Source of the DNA: Edaphovirga cremea
GTDB lineage: Bacteria; Pseudomonadota; Gammaproteobacteria; Enterobacterales; Enterobacteriaceae
Length of the DNA: 64,000 bases
Reading direction: 5' to 3'
NCBI RefSeq assembly: GCF_003332275.1
Contig: NZ_QOVA01000022.1
Location: 1 to 64,000, forward strand
Each line of letters starts with the position of its first letter. Position 1 is the first letter of the stretch. Of the stretch, positions 55,853-64,000 are shown in pieces. The notes below the pieces were generated by a model that ran no database searches, had not been told where the DNA came from, and saw only the letters and a program-made list of their open reading frames with translations. A program made the translations under genes and the position numbers.

Positions 55853-57109
55853 TTATCTTTTACTCAATGTGGACTGTTCATAGTCACGGATGTTTTTCAG
55901 CCAATCCGCGCCAACCGGCACATGACTGCATTGACAGTAGGTGTCCCACACGGCTTGCCACGGCAGGGATTTTTGCTCTTCCAGCAGTGCGAGACGCGCC
56001 GTGTAATCACCAGCCAGTTCAAGCTGGCGCAGTTGGTCGGTTGGTTCGAGCAGGGCACGCAGCAGGGCTTTTTTCATGTTGCGGGTGCCGATAACCCAGG
56101 CCGCGACACGGTTGATGGAGGCATCAAAGAAATCCAGGCCGATATGGACGCGATCAAACAGATTATTGCGGATGATTTCACTGGCAATTGCCTGGGTTTC
56201 ATCGTCCAGCAAGACCACATGGTCGCTATCCCAACGTACCGGACGGCTAACGTGCAGCAGCAAATGTTCCACATACAGCATGGCGCTGGAGATTTTGTCG
56301 GAAATCACTTCGGTTGGGTGGAAGTGACCGGCATCCAGGCAGAGCGCAGTGCCACGACTCGCAGCGTAACCGAGGAAGAATTCGTTCGAACCGACGGTAA
56401 AGCTTTCCGCGCCAATACCGAAAAGTTTGCTCTCAACCGCATCAATGTGATGATTGATGTCCAGTTTTTCGCTGATGATCTGATCCAGTGAGTTCAGCAG
56501 GCGCTGGCGGTAAGCCAGACGATCGATAGTCAGATCTTTCATGCCATCGGGCACCCAGATGTTCATGACGGATGCCGTACCCAGTTCACGGCCAAAATAG
56601 GCCGAGATGTGGCGGCTGGCCTGGCAATGCTCGATCCAGAACTGACGGATTTTTTCATCCGGGTGCGACAGGGTAAATCCATCCGCGCTCAGCGCATGGG
56701 AGAAGCAGGTTGGGTTGAAATCCAGACCGAGTTTATTGTCGCGCGCCCAGGAGACCCAGTTGGCAAAATGTTTCGGTTCGATCTTGTTGCGCTCAACGGG
56801 CTCGTCAGATTCCAGATAAATGGCATGCAGATTAAGGCGCTTTGGTCCGGGGATCAGCGCCAGCGCCTGCTCCAGATCGGCACGTAATTCAGCGGCATTA
56901 CGCGCTTTGCCCGGATAGTTGCCGGTGGCCTGAATACCGCCCGTCAGTGCGCCACCCTGATTTTCAAAGCCAGCGACATCATCACCTTGCCAGCAGTGCA
57001 TGGAAACCGGCAGCGTATCCAGTTTTTTCAGCGCGTCCTCTACGTCAATATTCAGCGCGGCGAAGCGTTCTTTAGCCAGTTTCCAGGCCTGATCGATAGA
57101 TGCTGTCAT
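55853..57109 (-). CDS. rhaA: L-rhamnose isomerase
   Basis: 418 residues, full length. Typical segments are [108 protein letters not shown] and the metal-binding [11 protein letters not shown] and WDSDHVV. It converts L-rhamnose to L-rhamnulose. Its ATG overlaps the rhaB stop by four bases (57106-57109), so the pair is translationally coupled. Confidence 0.98.
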   Translation of the reverse strand: MTASIDQAWKLAKERFAALNIDVEDALKKLDTLPVSMHCWQGDDVAGFENQGGALTGGIQATGNYPGKARNAAELRADLEQALALIPGPKRLNLHAIYLESDEPVERNKIEPKHFANWVSWARDNKLGLDFNPTCFSHALSADGFTLSHPDEKIRQFWIEHCQASRHISAYFGRELGTASVMNIWVPDGMKDLTIDRLAYRQRLLNSLDQIISEKLDINHHIDAVESKLFGIGAESFTVGSNEFFLGYAASRGTALCLDAGHFHPTEVISDKISSAMLYVEHLLLHVSRPVRWDSDHVVLLDDETQAIASEIIRNNLFDRVHIGLDFFDASINRVAAWVIGTRNMKKALLRALLEPTDQLRQLELAGDYTARLALLEEQKSLPWQAVWDTYCQCSHVPVGADWLKNIRDYEQSTLSKR

Positions 57110-58578
57110 AGTAAAAACTCCTCATGGGCGTGGCTTAGCGCCTGAAAACGGCGGCAGTGAGTATCTAAATCGGGTTGATGGTTTGGTATGAAGCGGCGCA
57201 GTGGGAAATTCTCTGCCAGCAAATGGCGGAAGTCGCTGACGTTGGCAACGTCACCCAGCGCCATCAATTGGCAACCCATGTTACCTAAGGTTGACGCTTC
57301 TACCGGCCCTGCGGTGACCGTCATCTGGCAGGTATCGGCACAGAGCTGATTGAGAAATTCGTTTTGCGATCCGCCACCGACAATGTGCAGTTGCTCCAGC
57401 GGTTCGCCTTGCAGGGTCGCCAGTTCCTGCGCTACCTGACGGTAGAACATCGCCAGACTGTCAAAAATACAGCGTGCCAATTCCGCTGCACTTTCGGGTA
57501 TCGGCTGCCGATGTTCACGGCAGGATTGCTGGATTTCGGCGACCATCGATTCAGGATTGATGAACCGGTCATCGTTGGGATTAATCAGGCTGGTGAATGC
57601 TGGAACATCGGCTGCGTCCTTAATCAGGGTAGGAACCGATTTGATCTCCAGTTCCTTGCAGATCCGCTGCAACGGCCACATCCCCATAATATTTTTCAGC
57701 ACGCGGTAACGGCCATCAACACCACCCTCATTGGTGATGTTGGCCTGCCGCGCGCGGGCATCGGTAAAGGGTTTACTGCTATCAATTCCCATCAGTGACC
57801 AGGTTCCGGAACTCAGGTAAGCGGAACGTTCATTGGTGAGCGGTGCAGCCACTACTGCGCTGGCGGTGTCGTGGGTGGCGACGGACGTAACCGGCACTTT
57901 CCGTCCAGACGGGCTGACCCAGTGACCCAGCGAAGTTCCCGGCTGGCTCGGTTTACCCAGCCAGTGGCGCGGAATGCCCAGGTAGTCGAGCAGGGTTTGA
58001 TCCCAATCACCGCTGTCAATATTGAGCAGTTGCGTGGTACTGGCGTTGGTGTAGTCCCAGTTGTACGCACCGGTCAGGCGATGATAGAAGTAGTCCGGCA
58101 TTAACAGCATATGGGAAATCTGTTCAATCAGTTCCGGCTGTTGCTCGGTGAGCGCTTTCAATTGATAGAGCGTATTGAATGGCAGGAGTTGGATGCCGGT
58201 CAGGCTGTAGAGTTTCTCTGCCCCCAGATCTTTTATTACTTGCGCCATTACGCCATCGGTACGGCGATCGCGATAGGCAATCGGCAGCCCAACCCGTTCG
58301 TTTTCTTTATTCAGCAGAACAAAGTCCACACCCCAGGTATCGATACCAATGCTGTCGAGCTGGATACCGGATTGATCAATCTGTATCAGACCGGTCAGCA
58401 TCTGCTGCTCCAGATACTCGACATCCCAAATGTCATGTCCTTCAGCACGCGTCAGTTGGTTAGCAAAGCGGTGAATCTCTTTTAACGCGATACGGCGCGT
58501 GCCAGTGTGATAACTGGCGAGCATAACCCGGCCACTGGAGGCACCGAGATCGATAGCGGCGATGTTACGAACGGTCAT
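57106..58578 (-). CDS. rhaB: Rhamnulokinase
   Basis: 490 residues of the FGGY kinase family: [17 protein letters not shown] at the N-terminus, [57 protein letters not shown] and [17 protein letters not shown]. It phosphorylates L-rhamnulose. It is the first gene of the operon. GGAAAGGCC precedes the ATG. The upstream region has a -10-like TATACT and TTTGCC/TTGCCA half-site motifs as used by RhaS. Confidence 0.97.
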   Translation of the reverse strand: MTVRNIAAIDLGASSGRVMLASYHTGTRRIALKEIHRFANQLTRAEGHDIWDVEYLEQQMLTGLIQIDQSGIQLDSIGIDTWGVDFVLLNKENERVGLPIAYRDRRTDGVMAQVIKDLGAEKLYSLTGIQLLPFNTLYQLKALTEQQPELIEQISHMLLMPDYFYHRLTGAYNWDYTNASTTQLLNIDSGDWDQTLLDYLGIPRHWLGKPSQPGTSLGHWVSPSGRKVPVTSVATHDTASAVVAAPLTNERSAYLSSGTWSLMGIDSSKPFTDARARQANITNEGGVDGRYRVLKNIMGMWPLQRICKELEIKSVPTLIKDAADVPAFTSLINPNDDRFINPESMVAEIQQSCREHRQPIPESAAELARCIFDSLAMFYRQVAQELATLQGEPLEQLHIVGGGSQNEFLNQLCADTCQMTVTAGPVEASTLGNMGCQLMALGDVANVSDFRHLLAENFPLRRFIPNHQPDLDTHCRRFQALSHAHEEFLL

Positions 58579-58589
58579 AATGGCCTTTC

Positions 58590-58710
58590 CTTATCAAACT
58601 ATGCATGCAGTATAAGTAAAGGGGGTATCGGTGACCTTCCGGTAGTTGCCACCCGGCAAAACGTATTGGCAAAATGGCAAAGATGAAAATGGGGGAGATC
58701 ACAGAATGAG
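58590..58710 (-). promoter_or_regulatory. Putative rhaB promoter region
   Basis: On the minus strand TATACT near 58605-58615 is a possible -10. Upstream are TTTGCCATTTTGCC, TTTTGCCGGGTGGCAA and, further up, TGTGATCT, which look like RhaS-type half sites and a CRP half site. The assignments are by eye only. Confidence 0.35.
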
Positions 58711-58748
58711 TTTTGTTTTCAACCTGACGCTTAGGCGCGAGCGTTAGC

Positions 58749-59573
58749 TAAAAGATAGCTTTGTTGGTTGGAGGCTTTGGCTTGGTTTTTTCTTCTGCTG
58801 TGACGCAGGCATCCAAGCATGGCCTTAAGCGCGGCCCTGCACCCGTTTTAAAAGCAAGCTCCTTTTTAAAAGCAAGCTCCTTTTTAAAAGCAAGCTCGGA
58901 GCGGGTTTCGGTTGATATGAGTGTGTTTTTCTACTGGAGCCTCGCAGCCTCAACCGACAAAGGGCCGCCAGTCGCCGCGGCCCTTTGAACCCGGGCTTTT
59001 TCGCGGCATTTCTCGCCGGCTGCGCCGGTGCCTTCACTCATCACTCCGGCGGACGGGTCGGCTTTAGCCCACATCCATGTGGGCGGACGCCTCTCACCGC
59101 CATCCTGGCGGTTCGCCCCTGCCTGCGTTCTTCGCTCAGCGAGTCATGACGCTCTGGGAAGGTCAACGTCAAAGGCTACTGATAAAAAATAATGATTAAT
59201 TGATAAAATCCTGAGGTTTTAATTCTGGTTTTATTTCTCTATTTCTTTTGTCTTTGTCTTTGACCTTCCCCCCGAGCATCATGAATTGCTGAGGGCGGAA
59301 TGGAGGCAGGGATGAGCCGCCAGGACGGCGGCGAAAGGCGTCCGGCTACAGGGACCTGTAGCCTAAAGCCGACCCGTCCGCCGGAATGACAACCGAGGGA
59401 ACCCGCAACGCGGGCAATTTATGCTGCGGAAAAGCGCGGGTGCAGGAGACACGCTTTTGTCCCCTGCTTGAACGCCAAACTTAATACTTAAAGAACAACA
59501 ACATAGCTTGAGCGTTCAACCAACAAAGCTATCTTTTGACGTTCATGTAAATTTAGATACAAGCCTCAAATAG
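58749..59573. repeat. Large imperfect palindrome of nested hairpins
   Basis: Arms 59041-59164 and 59262-59389 are inverted copies around a 97-base AT-rich centre. Inside each arm are small hairpins: GCCCACAT-CC-ATGTGGGC (59067-59084) faces GGCTACAGG-GA-CCTGTAGCC (59344-59363), and CCGCCATCCTGGCGG (59097-59111) faces CCGCCAGGACGGCGG (59317-59331). Outside, AAAAGATAGCTTTGTTGGTTG (58750-58770) is inverted at about 59522-59536 within a longer copy (59468-59573), which recurs at the window end. No gene is seen from 58579 to about 59756. Confidence 0.85.
58846..58899. repeat. Three tandem 18-bp repeats
   Basis: TTTTAAAAGCAAGCTCCT occurs at 58846-58863 and 58864-58881, with a third copy ending GG at 58882-58899. 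A related TTTTAAAACGGGAGC lies near 59604-59620 on the other side of the palindrome. Confidence 0.85.
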
Positions 59574-59756
59574 AAAGCAAAACTCATTTCAACAGAAACC
59601 TGCTTTTAAAACGGGAGCAAGAGGCTCGTTCTGCCTCCAACTACCCAAAAGCGCCCCGCCCCCGAACCTAAATCCCACCTCAACGGACCTACTTTAATGA
59701 TTTACTTCGGCAAAAACTGCCGTTATAGTCCAGCCAAATTTTCGTGGAGAGAAAAA

Positions 59757-59798
59757 TTGGAAAGTCAAAGTTGTAGCGAGACCCAATCGGCAAGCTAG
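59757..59798 (+). CDS. Possible leader peptide of mgtC
   Basis: After TGGAGAGAAAAA, a TTG at 59757 opens a 13-codon frame (ESQSCSETQSAS) that stops at 59796-59798. Its bases AGCGAGACCCAATCGG resemble AGCGAGACCCGATTGCG inside the second leader ORF (60803-60871). The stop lies inside the left arm of the hairpin CGGCAAGC/GCTTGCCG (59788-59824), so translation would change the fold. A -10-like TATAGT is at 59724-59729. Very short, with a non-ATG start. Confidence 0.3.
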   Translation: MESQSCSETQSAS

Positions 59799-60081
59799 CC
59801 TATCTCACGATACCTCGCTTGCCGTTAAACACGGCGGGCAATGTCACCACCTCCTTTCTGAGCTGTTGCATACCCGTTATAACCCAAAAGTTGTTCCAGA
59901 CAAGAGCTCTGGATCGGGATGCATTATGCGTATCATTTTTACTTCAACTGTCGGCCATAGCCTGTTTCCTCCTGGTTATTCCGTCTGATTCAACGCTGAT
60001 TATTCAGCGTGCTTTCGTGCGCTTGTCGCACATCAGATGAATAACCGCGCCTCAGTGTGCGTGAAAAAGAGAGAAATAATC

Positions 60082-60780
60082 ATGGCATGGACTCCATTTA
60101 TCCTGCATTTGTCGCTGGCCGTTCTGCTTGGCTCCCTGATCGGTGCCGAACGCCAGTGGCGCCAACGTATGGCTGGCCTGCGCACCAACGCGTTAGTCGC
60201 CACCGGTGCAGCAATTTTTATCCTTAGTTCCGCCAGTACATCACCTGACAGCCCAGGTCGTATCGCCGCGCAAATTGTCTCCGGCATCGGTTTCCTGGGG
60301 GCTGGTGTGATCATGCGACAAGGTCTCAATATCAGCGGGCTGAATACTGCCGCCACGTTGTGGTGTTCCGCCGCGGTAGGGGTTTTGTGTGGGCTCGGGC
60401 AATTTGCCAACGCCATCGTTGCCACGCTGGTATTGCTCTGCGCGAACATTCTTTTGCGTGAAGCGGCACAGCGCATCAACTTACAGCCCAAATCTGTCGA
60501 GGTCGATACCGAACAGTGTTACCGCATCCAGATTACCTGCGGTGCGCAAGATGAGATCCTGGTAAGAACCCTGATTTTACAGGCTTTAAACGGCATGGCG
60601 CTGCGCCTGCAATCACTGTGTAGCGCCGATATCGCCCGGCCGGGTCAACTTGAAGTATGTGCCGATATTCTTGCTTTCCCGGCCGCACAGCGCGATCTCG
60701 AAAATATTGTTTGCCGCATCAGTCTTGAAAAAAGTGTCAGTGCAGTTCACTGGCGTGTTACCAACAATTTAACCAATTAA
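60082..60780 (+). CDS. mgtC: MgtC family protein
   Basis: 232 residues: an N-terminal MgtC/SapB domain with about five helices (LAVLLGSLIGAERQWRQRMAGLRTNALVATGAAIFILSS...GRIAAQIVSGIGFLGAGVIMRQGLNISGLNTAATLWCSAAVGVLCGLG) and a C-terminal ACT-like domain (about 155-228). It matches Salmonella MgtC (231 residues), which acts under low magnesium and inside macrophages and inhibits the F-type ATP synthase there. The ATG at 60082 gives the family N-terminus. A 380-base untranslated region upstream is likely a regulatory leader. Confidence 0.95.
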   Translation: MAWTPFILHLSLAVLLGSLIGAERQWRQRMAGLRTNALVATGAAIFILSSASTSPDSPGRIAAQIVSGIGFLGAGVIMRQGLNISGLNTAATLWCSAAVGVLCGLGQFANAIVATLVLLCANILLREAAQRINLQPKSVEVDTEQCYRIQITCGAQDEILVRTLILQALNGMALRLQSLCSADIARPGQLEVCADILAFPAAQRDLENIVCRISLEKSVSAVHWRVTNNLTN

Positions 60781-60802
60781 AGACGAAAAATAAGGAGCCG
60801 TT

Positions 60803-60871
60803 ATGACAGAACCTCCGTCGAGCGAGACCCGATTGCGTTGCCACGACGCAAGGAGGAGCAGGAAGTTTTAA
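60803..60871 (+). CDS. Leader peptide between mgtC and mgtB (MgtL-like)
   Basis: AAGGAG lies six bases before an ATG that encodes 22 residues, MTEPPSSETRLRCHDARRSRKF. Acidic and proline codons near the start (EPP) and a basic, aromatic end resemble the MgtL leader of mgtA in Salmonella and E. coli, where ribosome behaviour at low Mg or low proline controls Rho and terminator decisions. An internal hairpin TTGCGT/ACGCAA spans 60833-60851. A terminator-like hairpin follows at 60935-60957. Confidence 0.6.
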   Translation: MTEPPSSETRLRCHDARRSRKF

Positions 60872-60934
60872 GCTCCACGCCCCTCCTTTCACCTGCCGCA
60901 ACGCTTTCCCTGTATTGATCTGTGCATAAAAACT

Positions 60935-60957
60935 CCGCATCTTGCGGCGGCTTTTTT
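60935..60957 (+). terminator. Attenuator-like hairpin before mgtB
   Basis: CCGCA-TCT-TGCGG followed by CGGCTTTTTT lies 38 bases before the mgtB start and 64 bases after the leader peptide, an intra-operon attenuator arrangement. Confidence 0.55.
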
Positions 60958-60994
60958 GCGCGCAAAAAAAGCATTAAATCCAGAGAATAGTGTT

Positions 60995-63697
60995 ATGAAT
61001 CAGAAATGTAAAAACATCAAAGTGAATAAAAATCGGCAGTCCGGTGATGTCGATTTTGATATCGCACGAGAGGCGCAAAATAGTCTCGACACGACGCTAG
61101 CCCATTTAACCACCCACTTGAACGGGTTAACCGATGAAGATGTAGTCGATCGTCTGCAAATTTATGGCCCAAACCAGGTAGCCCACGACAAGGCGCCTCC
61201 CGCGCTGGTTCAATTGTTTCAAGCCTTCAATAATCCATTTATCTGGGTATTGATGGTGTTGGCTGCCATCAGTTTTTTCACCGACTACTGGCTACCGCTG
61301 GGAAAAGGGGAAGAGACGGATTTGGTTGGGGTGATCATCATTGTGGTGATGGTCGCGCTCAGCGGTTTGCTGCGGTTCTGGCAAGAGTTTCGTACCAATA
61401 AAGCGGCTGAAGCGCTGAAGTCCATGGTGCGCACTACGGCCACCGTCCTGCGCCGACCCCACTTCAGCGCGCCTTCGCAACTGCAGGAAATTCCTCTGCG
61501 CGACCTGGTCCCCGGCGACATCATCCATCTTTCTGCCGGTGATATGGTACCAGCAGATGTTCGGCTGATCGGCTCGCGGGATCTTTTTGTCAGTCAGGCA
61601 GTACTGTCTGGGGAATCTTTGCCGGTAGAGAAATATGACACTCTCGGTGACGTTTGTGCCAAGTCGTGTCAGGCGATTGAGCAAAAAGGGGATCTGCTCA
61701 GTTTGTCCAATATCTGCCTGATGGGAACCAATATCGCCAGCGGCAAGGCCACGGCGGTTGTCGTAGCAACGGGAGGGCAGACTTACTTCGGCTCGCTGGC
61801 TAAATCCATCGTGGGAACCGGAAGTGCCAAAACCGCATTTGACCGCGGGGTCAACAGCGTCAGTTGGTTGCTCATTCGCTTCATGTTGATCATGGTTCCG
61901 GTCGTACTGCTGATTAACGGCTTTACCAAAGGTGACTGGGGTGAAGCGGCGCTGTTCGCACTGGCTGTCGCCGTTGGCCTGACGCCCGAAATGTTACCGA
62001 TGATCGTCAGTTCCAACCTTGCGAAAGGGGCGATTGCGATGGCTAAGCGTAAAGTCGTAGTTAAACGTCTGAATGCTATCCAGAATTTCGGCGCAATGGA
62101 TGTACTTTGTACGGACAAGACCGGTACGCTGACTCAGGATCGGATCATTCTCGCGGGGCATTTGAATGTGCGAGGGGAAACGGATTGCGGGGTATTTCAG
62201 CTTGCCTGGCTTAATAGCAGCCAGCAAAGTGGTCTGAAAAATTTGATGGATCAGGCGGTACTGCATTTTGGCCGAGGTAAAGCAGAAACTGAAGGACTGA
62301 ACCGTTATCGGAAAATAGATGAACTGCCTTTTGATTTTGTCCGTCGTCGCTTGTCGGTGGTTGTGGCCGATGAACAAAAGCAGACGCTAATCTGCAAAGG
62401 CGCGCTGGAAGAGATGCTGCACGTTGCCAGTTCTGTTCAGGAGAAGGGACAGATTCACCCGCTGGATGATGCGCGTCGTCAGGCGTTGACTGCGTTGGTT
62501 GAGGACTACAATCTGCAAGGATTCCGCGTTCTGTTGATTGGCGTGCGTGAGTTGCATGATCCTTTGATAGGCCCGCTGTGTGAAGCCGATGAACGCGATC
62601 TGGTGATTCATGGCTTGCTGACTTTCCTCGATCCACCAAAGGAGAGCGCAGCACAAGCCATTGGTGCCCTGCGTGAAAATGGCGTTACGGTAAAAGTATT
62701 GACCGGAGACAACGCGATTATTACCAGCAAAATTTGTCGTGATGTCGGGCTGGAACCCGGTGAACCCTTGATTGGCAGTGTGATTGATGCCCTGCATGAT
62801 GATCAGTTGGCGAAGTTGGTTGAACAGCGCACGATATTTTGCCGGTTAACCCCGCTACAGAAATCACGGGTTTTGCAGATGCTGCAAAAAAACGGCCATA
62901 CCGTGGGTTTCCTTGGGGATGGTATTAATGATGCACCGGCTTTGCGCGATGCGGATATCGGTATCTCTGTTGATACCGCCACGGATATTGCCAAGGAGTC
63001 GGCTGATATTATTCTGCTTGAGAAAAATCTGATGGTGTTGGAAGAGGGGGTGATTAAAGGGCGTGAAACCTTCGGTAATATCATTAAATATCTGAACATG
63101 ACGGCCAGCTCTAATTTCGGCAATGTTTTTTCCGTATTGGTTGCCAGTGCATTTATTCCGTTCCTGCCGATGCTGGCAATTCATCTGTTGATTCAAAACC
63201 TGATGTACGATATTTCCCAGCTTTCTTTGCCTTGGGACAAAATGGACAAAGAGTTTTTACGCAAACCGCGCAAATGGGATGCAAAGAATATTGGCCGTTT
63301 TATGGTATGGATGGGACCAACGTCGTCAGTGTTTGATATCACGACCTATTTGTTGATGTGGTATGTGTTTGCGGCAAACAGCGTTGAATATCAGGCGTTG
63401 TTCCAGTCCGGTTGGTTTATCGAGGGATTGCTGTCACAAACGTTGGTTGTGCATATGTTGCGTACGCAGAAAATTCCTTTCATCCAGAGTACGGCGGCAC
63501 TGCCGGTATTACTGATGACAGGGCTGGTGATGACATTGGGTATTTATATTCCGTTCTCGCCATTGGGTAGTTTGGTCGGGCTGCAACCCTTGCCGTGGCA
63601 GTATTTCCCATGGCTGGCAGCTACGTTGATTGGTTATTGCGCTTTGGCGCAGGGAGTGAAGACTATTTATATTCGCCGCTTCGGACAATGGTTCTGA
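60995..63697 (+). CDS. mgtB: Magnesium-importing P-type ATPase (MgtB/MgtA)
   Basis: 900 residues, a type IIIB P-ATPase. The phosphorylation motif CTDKTGTLTQ has D374; TGES occurs as SGESLPVEKYD in the actuator domain; the nucleotide domain has CKGALEEM; the hinge is VKVLTGDN and GFLGDGINDAPALRDADIGISVD. About ten membrane helices. It imports Mg2+ under starvation. The ATG at 60995 gives the family N-terminus. I use mgtB because it follows mgtC and precedes an MgtR-sized peptide, although mgtA and mgtB are hard to tell apart by sequence. Confidence 0.94.
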   Translation: MNQKCKNIKVNKNRQSGDVDFDIAREAQNSLDTTLAHLTTHLNGLTDEDVVDRLQIYGPNQVAHDKAPPALVQLFQAFNNPFIWVLMVLAAISFFTDYWLPLGKGEETDLVGVIIIVVMVALSGLLRFWQEFRTNKAAEALKSMVRTTATVLRRPHFSAPSQLQEIPLRDLVPGDIIHLSAGDMVPADVRLIGSRDLFVSQAVLSGESLPVEKYDTLGDVCAKSCQAIEQKGDLLSLSNICLMGTNIASGKATAVVVATGGQTYFGSLAKSIVGTGSAKTAFDRGVNSVSWLLIRFMLIMVPVVLLINGFTKGDWGEAALFALAVAVGLTPEMLPMIVSSNLAKGAIAMAKRKVVVKRLNAIQNFGAMDVLCTDKTGTLTQDRIILAGHLNVRGETDCGVFQLAWLNSSQQSGLKNLMDQAVLHFGRGKAETEGLNRYRKIDELPFDFVRRRLSVVVADEQKQTLICKGALEEMLHVASSVQEKGQIHPLDDARRQALTALVEDYNLQGFRVLLIGVRELHDPLIGPLCEADERDLVIHGLLTFLDPPKESAAQAIGALRENGVTVKVLTGDNAIITSKICRDVGLEPGEPLIGSVIDALHDDQLAKLVEQRTIFCRLTPLQKSRVLQMLQKNGHTVGFLGDGINDAPALRDADIGISVDTATDIAKESADIILLEKNLMVLEEGVIKGRETFGNIIKYLNMTASSNFGNVFSVLVASAFIPFLPMLAIHLLIQNLMYDISQLSLPWDKMDKEFLRKPRKWDAKNIGRFMVWMGPTSSVFDITTYLLMWYVFAANSVEYQALFQSGWFIEGLLSQTLVVHMLRTQKIPFIQSTAALPVLLMTGLVMTLGIYIPFSPLGSLVGLQPLPWQYFPWLAATLIGYCALAQGVKTIYIRRFGQWF

Positions 63698-63735
63698 TGA
63701 ATGGATTTCATTCGGAGGTAATAAGGAGAATGGAG

Positions 63736-63828
63736 ATGCAAAAGCATGACATTTATATTGTGATTGTTATCTTTTTTATCGGATTGGTTATTTTGTCTGG
63801 TGGGGTTAAGATGATTTTTTCATATTGA
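63736..63828 (+). CDS. MgtR-like 30-residue membrane peptide
   Basis: AAGGAG (63723-63728) sits seven bases before an ATG that encodes MQKHDIYIVIVIFFIGLVIL followed by SGGVKMIFSY, exactly 30 residues: a short polar head, one membrane helix and a short tail. Salmonella MgtR, also 30 residues and third in mgtCBR, binds MgtC and promotes its FtsH-dependent degradation. Position, length and topology fit, but sequence identity is low, so function is inferred. An ATG two codons upstream is too close to the ribosome site. Confidence 0.7.
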   Translation: MQKHDIYIVIVIFFIGLVILSGGVKMIFSY

Positions 63829-63870
63829 AACTGTTGCTGCCGGGGGCGCCTTTTATTGAGGCCGCTCAAC

Positions 63871-63889
63871 GGCGGTTTTGATATAATAT
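63871..63889 (+). terminator. Possible terminator of the mgt operon
   Basis: GGCCGCTCAACGGCGGTTTTG can form a short GCCG/CGGC stem followed by a T-rich stretch. Weak. Confidence 0.4.
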
Positions 63890-63894
63890 GTTTT

Positions 63895-64000
63895 CTACTT
63901 GAGGCTTGTATTTCAATGTTTGTTAACGTCAAAAGATAGCTTTGTTGGTTGAACGCTTTGGCTATGTTGTTGTTCTTTAAGTATTATATTTGGCGTTCAA
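63895..64000. repeat. Copy of the 59468-59573 repeat, opposite orientation
   Basis: From CTACTTGAGGCTTGTAT through AACGTCAAAAGATAGCTTTG and GTTGAACGC to TTTGGCGTTCAA this stretch matches the reverse complement of 59468-59573 nearly base for base, with a few differences. It runs off the end of the window. The two copies enclose the mgt locus as an inverted pair. Confidence 0.85.

Noticed and set aside
58761..58988. ORF with KASSFLKASSFLKASS
   Set aside because: Created by the 18-bp tandem repeat in a non-coding palindromic region; no ribosome site.
59640..59735. PhoP box (TGTTTA direct repeat) before mgtC
   Set aside because: TTTA elements at 59693 and 59701 are spaced 8 rather than 11 bases, so I do not claim a site.
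59819..60040. 73-codon frame upstream of mgtC
   Set aside because: Starts at TTG inside a hairpin, no ribosome site, no family match; it lies in the untranslated leader.

Overview
The window looks like an Enterobacterales chromosome of intermediate GC, probably Yersiniaceae or Pectobacteriaceae (Serratia, Rahnella, Yersinia or Pectobacterium-like); genus cannot be fixed by eye. The evidence is conserved enteric genes: mtfA beside a tRNA-Asn gene, a tRNA-Ser(CGA), yajD, pphA, a cspC/cspE-type cold-shock gene, dsrB and rcsA near each other, umuDC under a LexA box, nanE/nanK, rhaB/rhaA/rhaM and an mgtC-mgtB-mgtR-type magnesium locus.

Layout. (1) About 1-16.96 kb is accessory DNA ending in a P4-type integrase placed against tRNA-Asn, probably a genomic island whose left end lies outside the window. 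It is rich in small detoxification modules with their own regulators: a serine beta-lactamase-fold hydrolase with TetR; three DJ-1/PfpI proteins, two with LysR neighbours; a carboxymuconolactone decarboxylase-like protein with a beta-propeller and a divergent LysR; an MFS gene broken in a G tract; and an MFS pump divergent from ArsR. It also holds decayed genes (tspO, a photolyase-related gene, an Rpn nuclease). (2) 17.1-22.9 kb: mtfA, tRNA-Ser, an AT-rich acquired stretch with an acyltransferase, a stray phage holin, yajD, pphA and a yjbE-like gene. (3) 23.6-33.5 kb: AI-2E-type permease, potassium channel with a zinc-ribbon tail, cold-shock gene, dsrB, chemoreceptor, rcsA, GNAT, a leaderless solute-binding protein and hemB. 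(4) 33.8-43.5 kb: stand-alone MASE1 protein, MFS permease, ROK regulator and a broken multidomain fucosidase (probably one decayed sugar locus), umuDC, and a secreted DUF1996 protein. (5) 43.6-54 kb: VOC protein, LysE exporter, AraC, RstAB-like two-component pair, an unusual array of about nine purine-rich repeats of roughly 50 bp, wrbA, and a sialic/amino-sugar locus (nanE, nanK, RpiR) with repeated operator-like motifs. (6) 52.4-58.6 kb: a rhamnose operon rhaB-rhaA-rhaM followed by an iron alcohol dehydrogenase and an AraC regulator, without rhaD or rhaSR. (7) 58.7-64 kb: a large imperfect palindrome of nested hairpins, then mgtC-mgtB-mgtR with two leader regions, and another copy of the flanking repeat at the window edge.

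The items that best deserve follow-up are the 48.3-48.7 kb repeat array, the 58.7-59.6 kb palindromic repeat hub, and the magnesium locus with a leader peptide and attenuator placed inside the operon between mgtC and mgtB.
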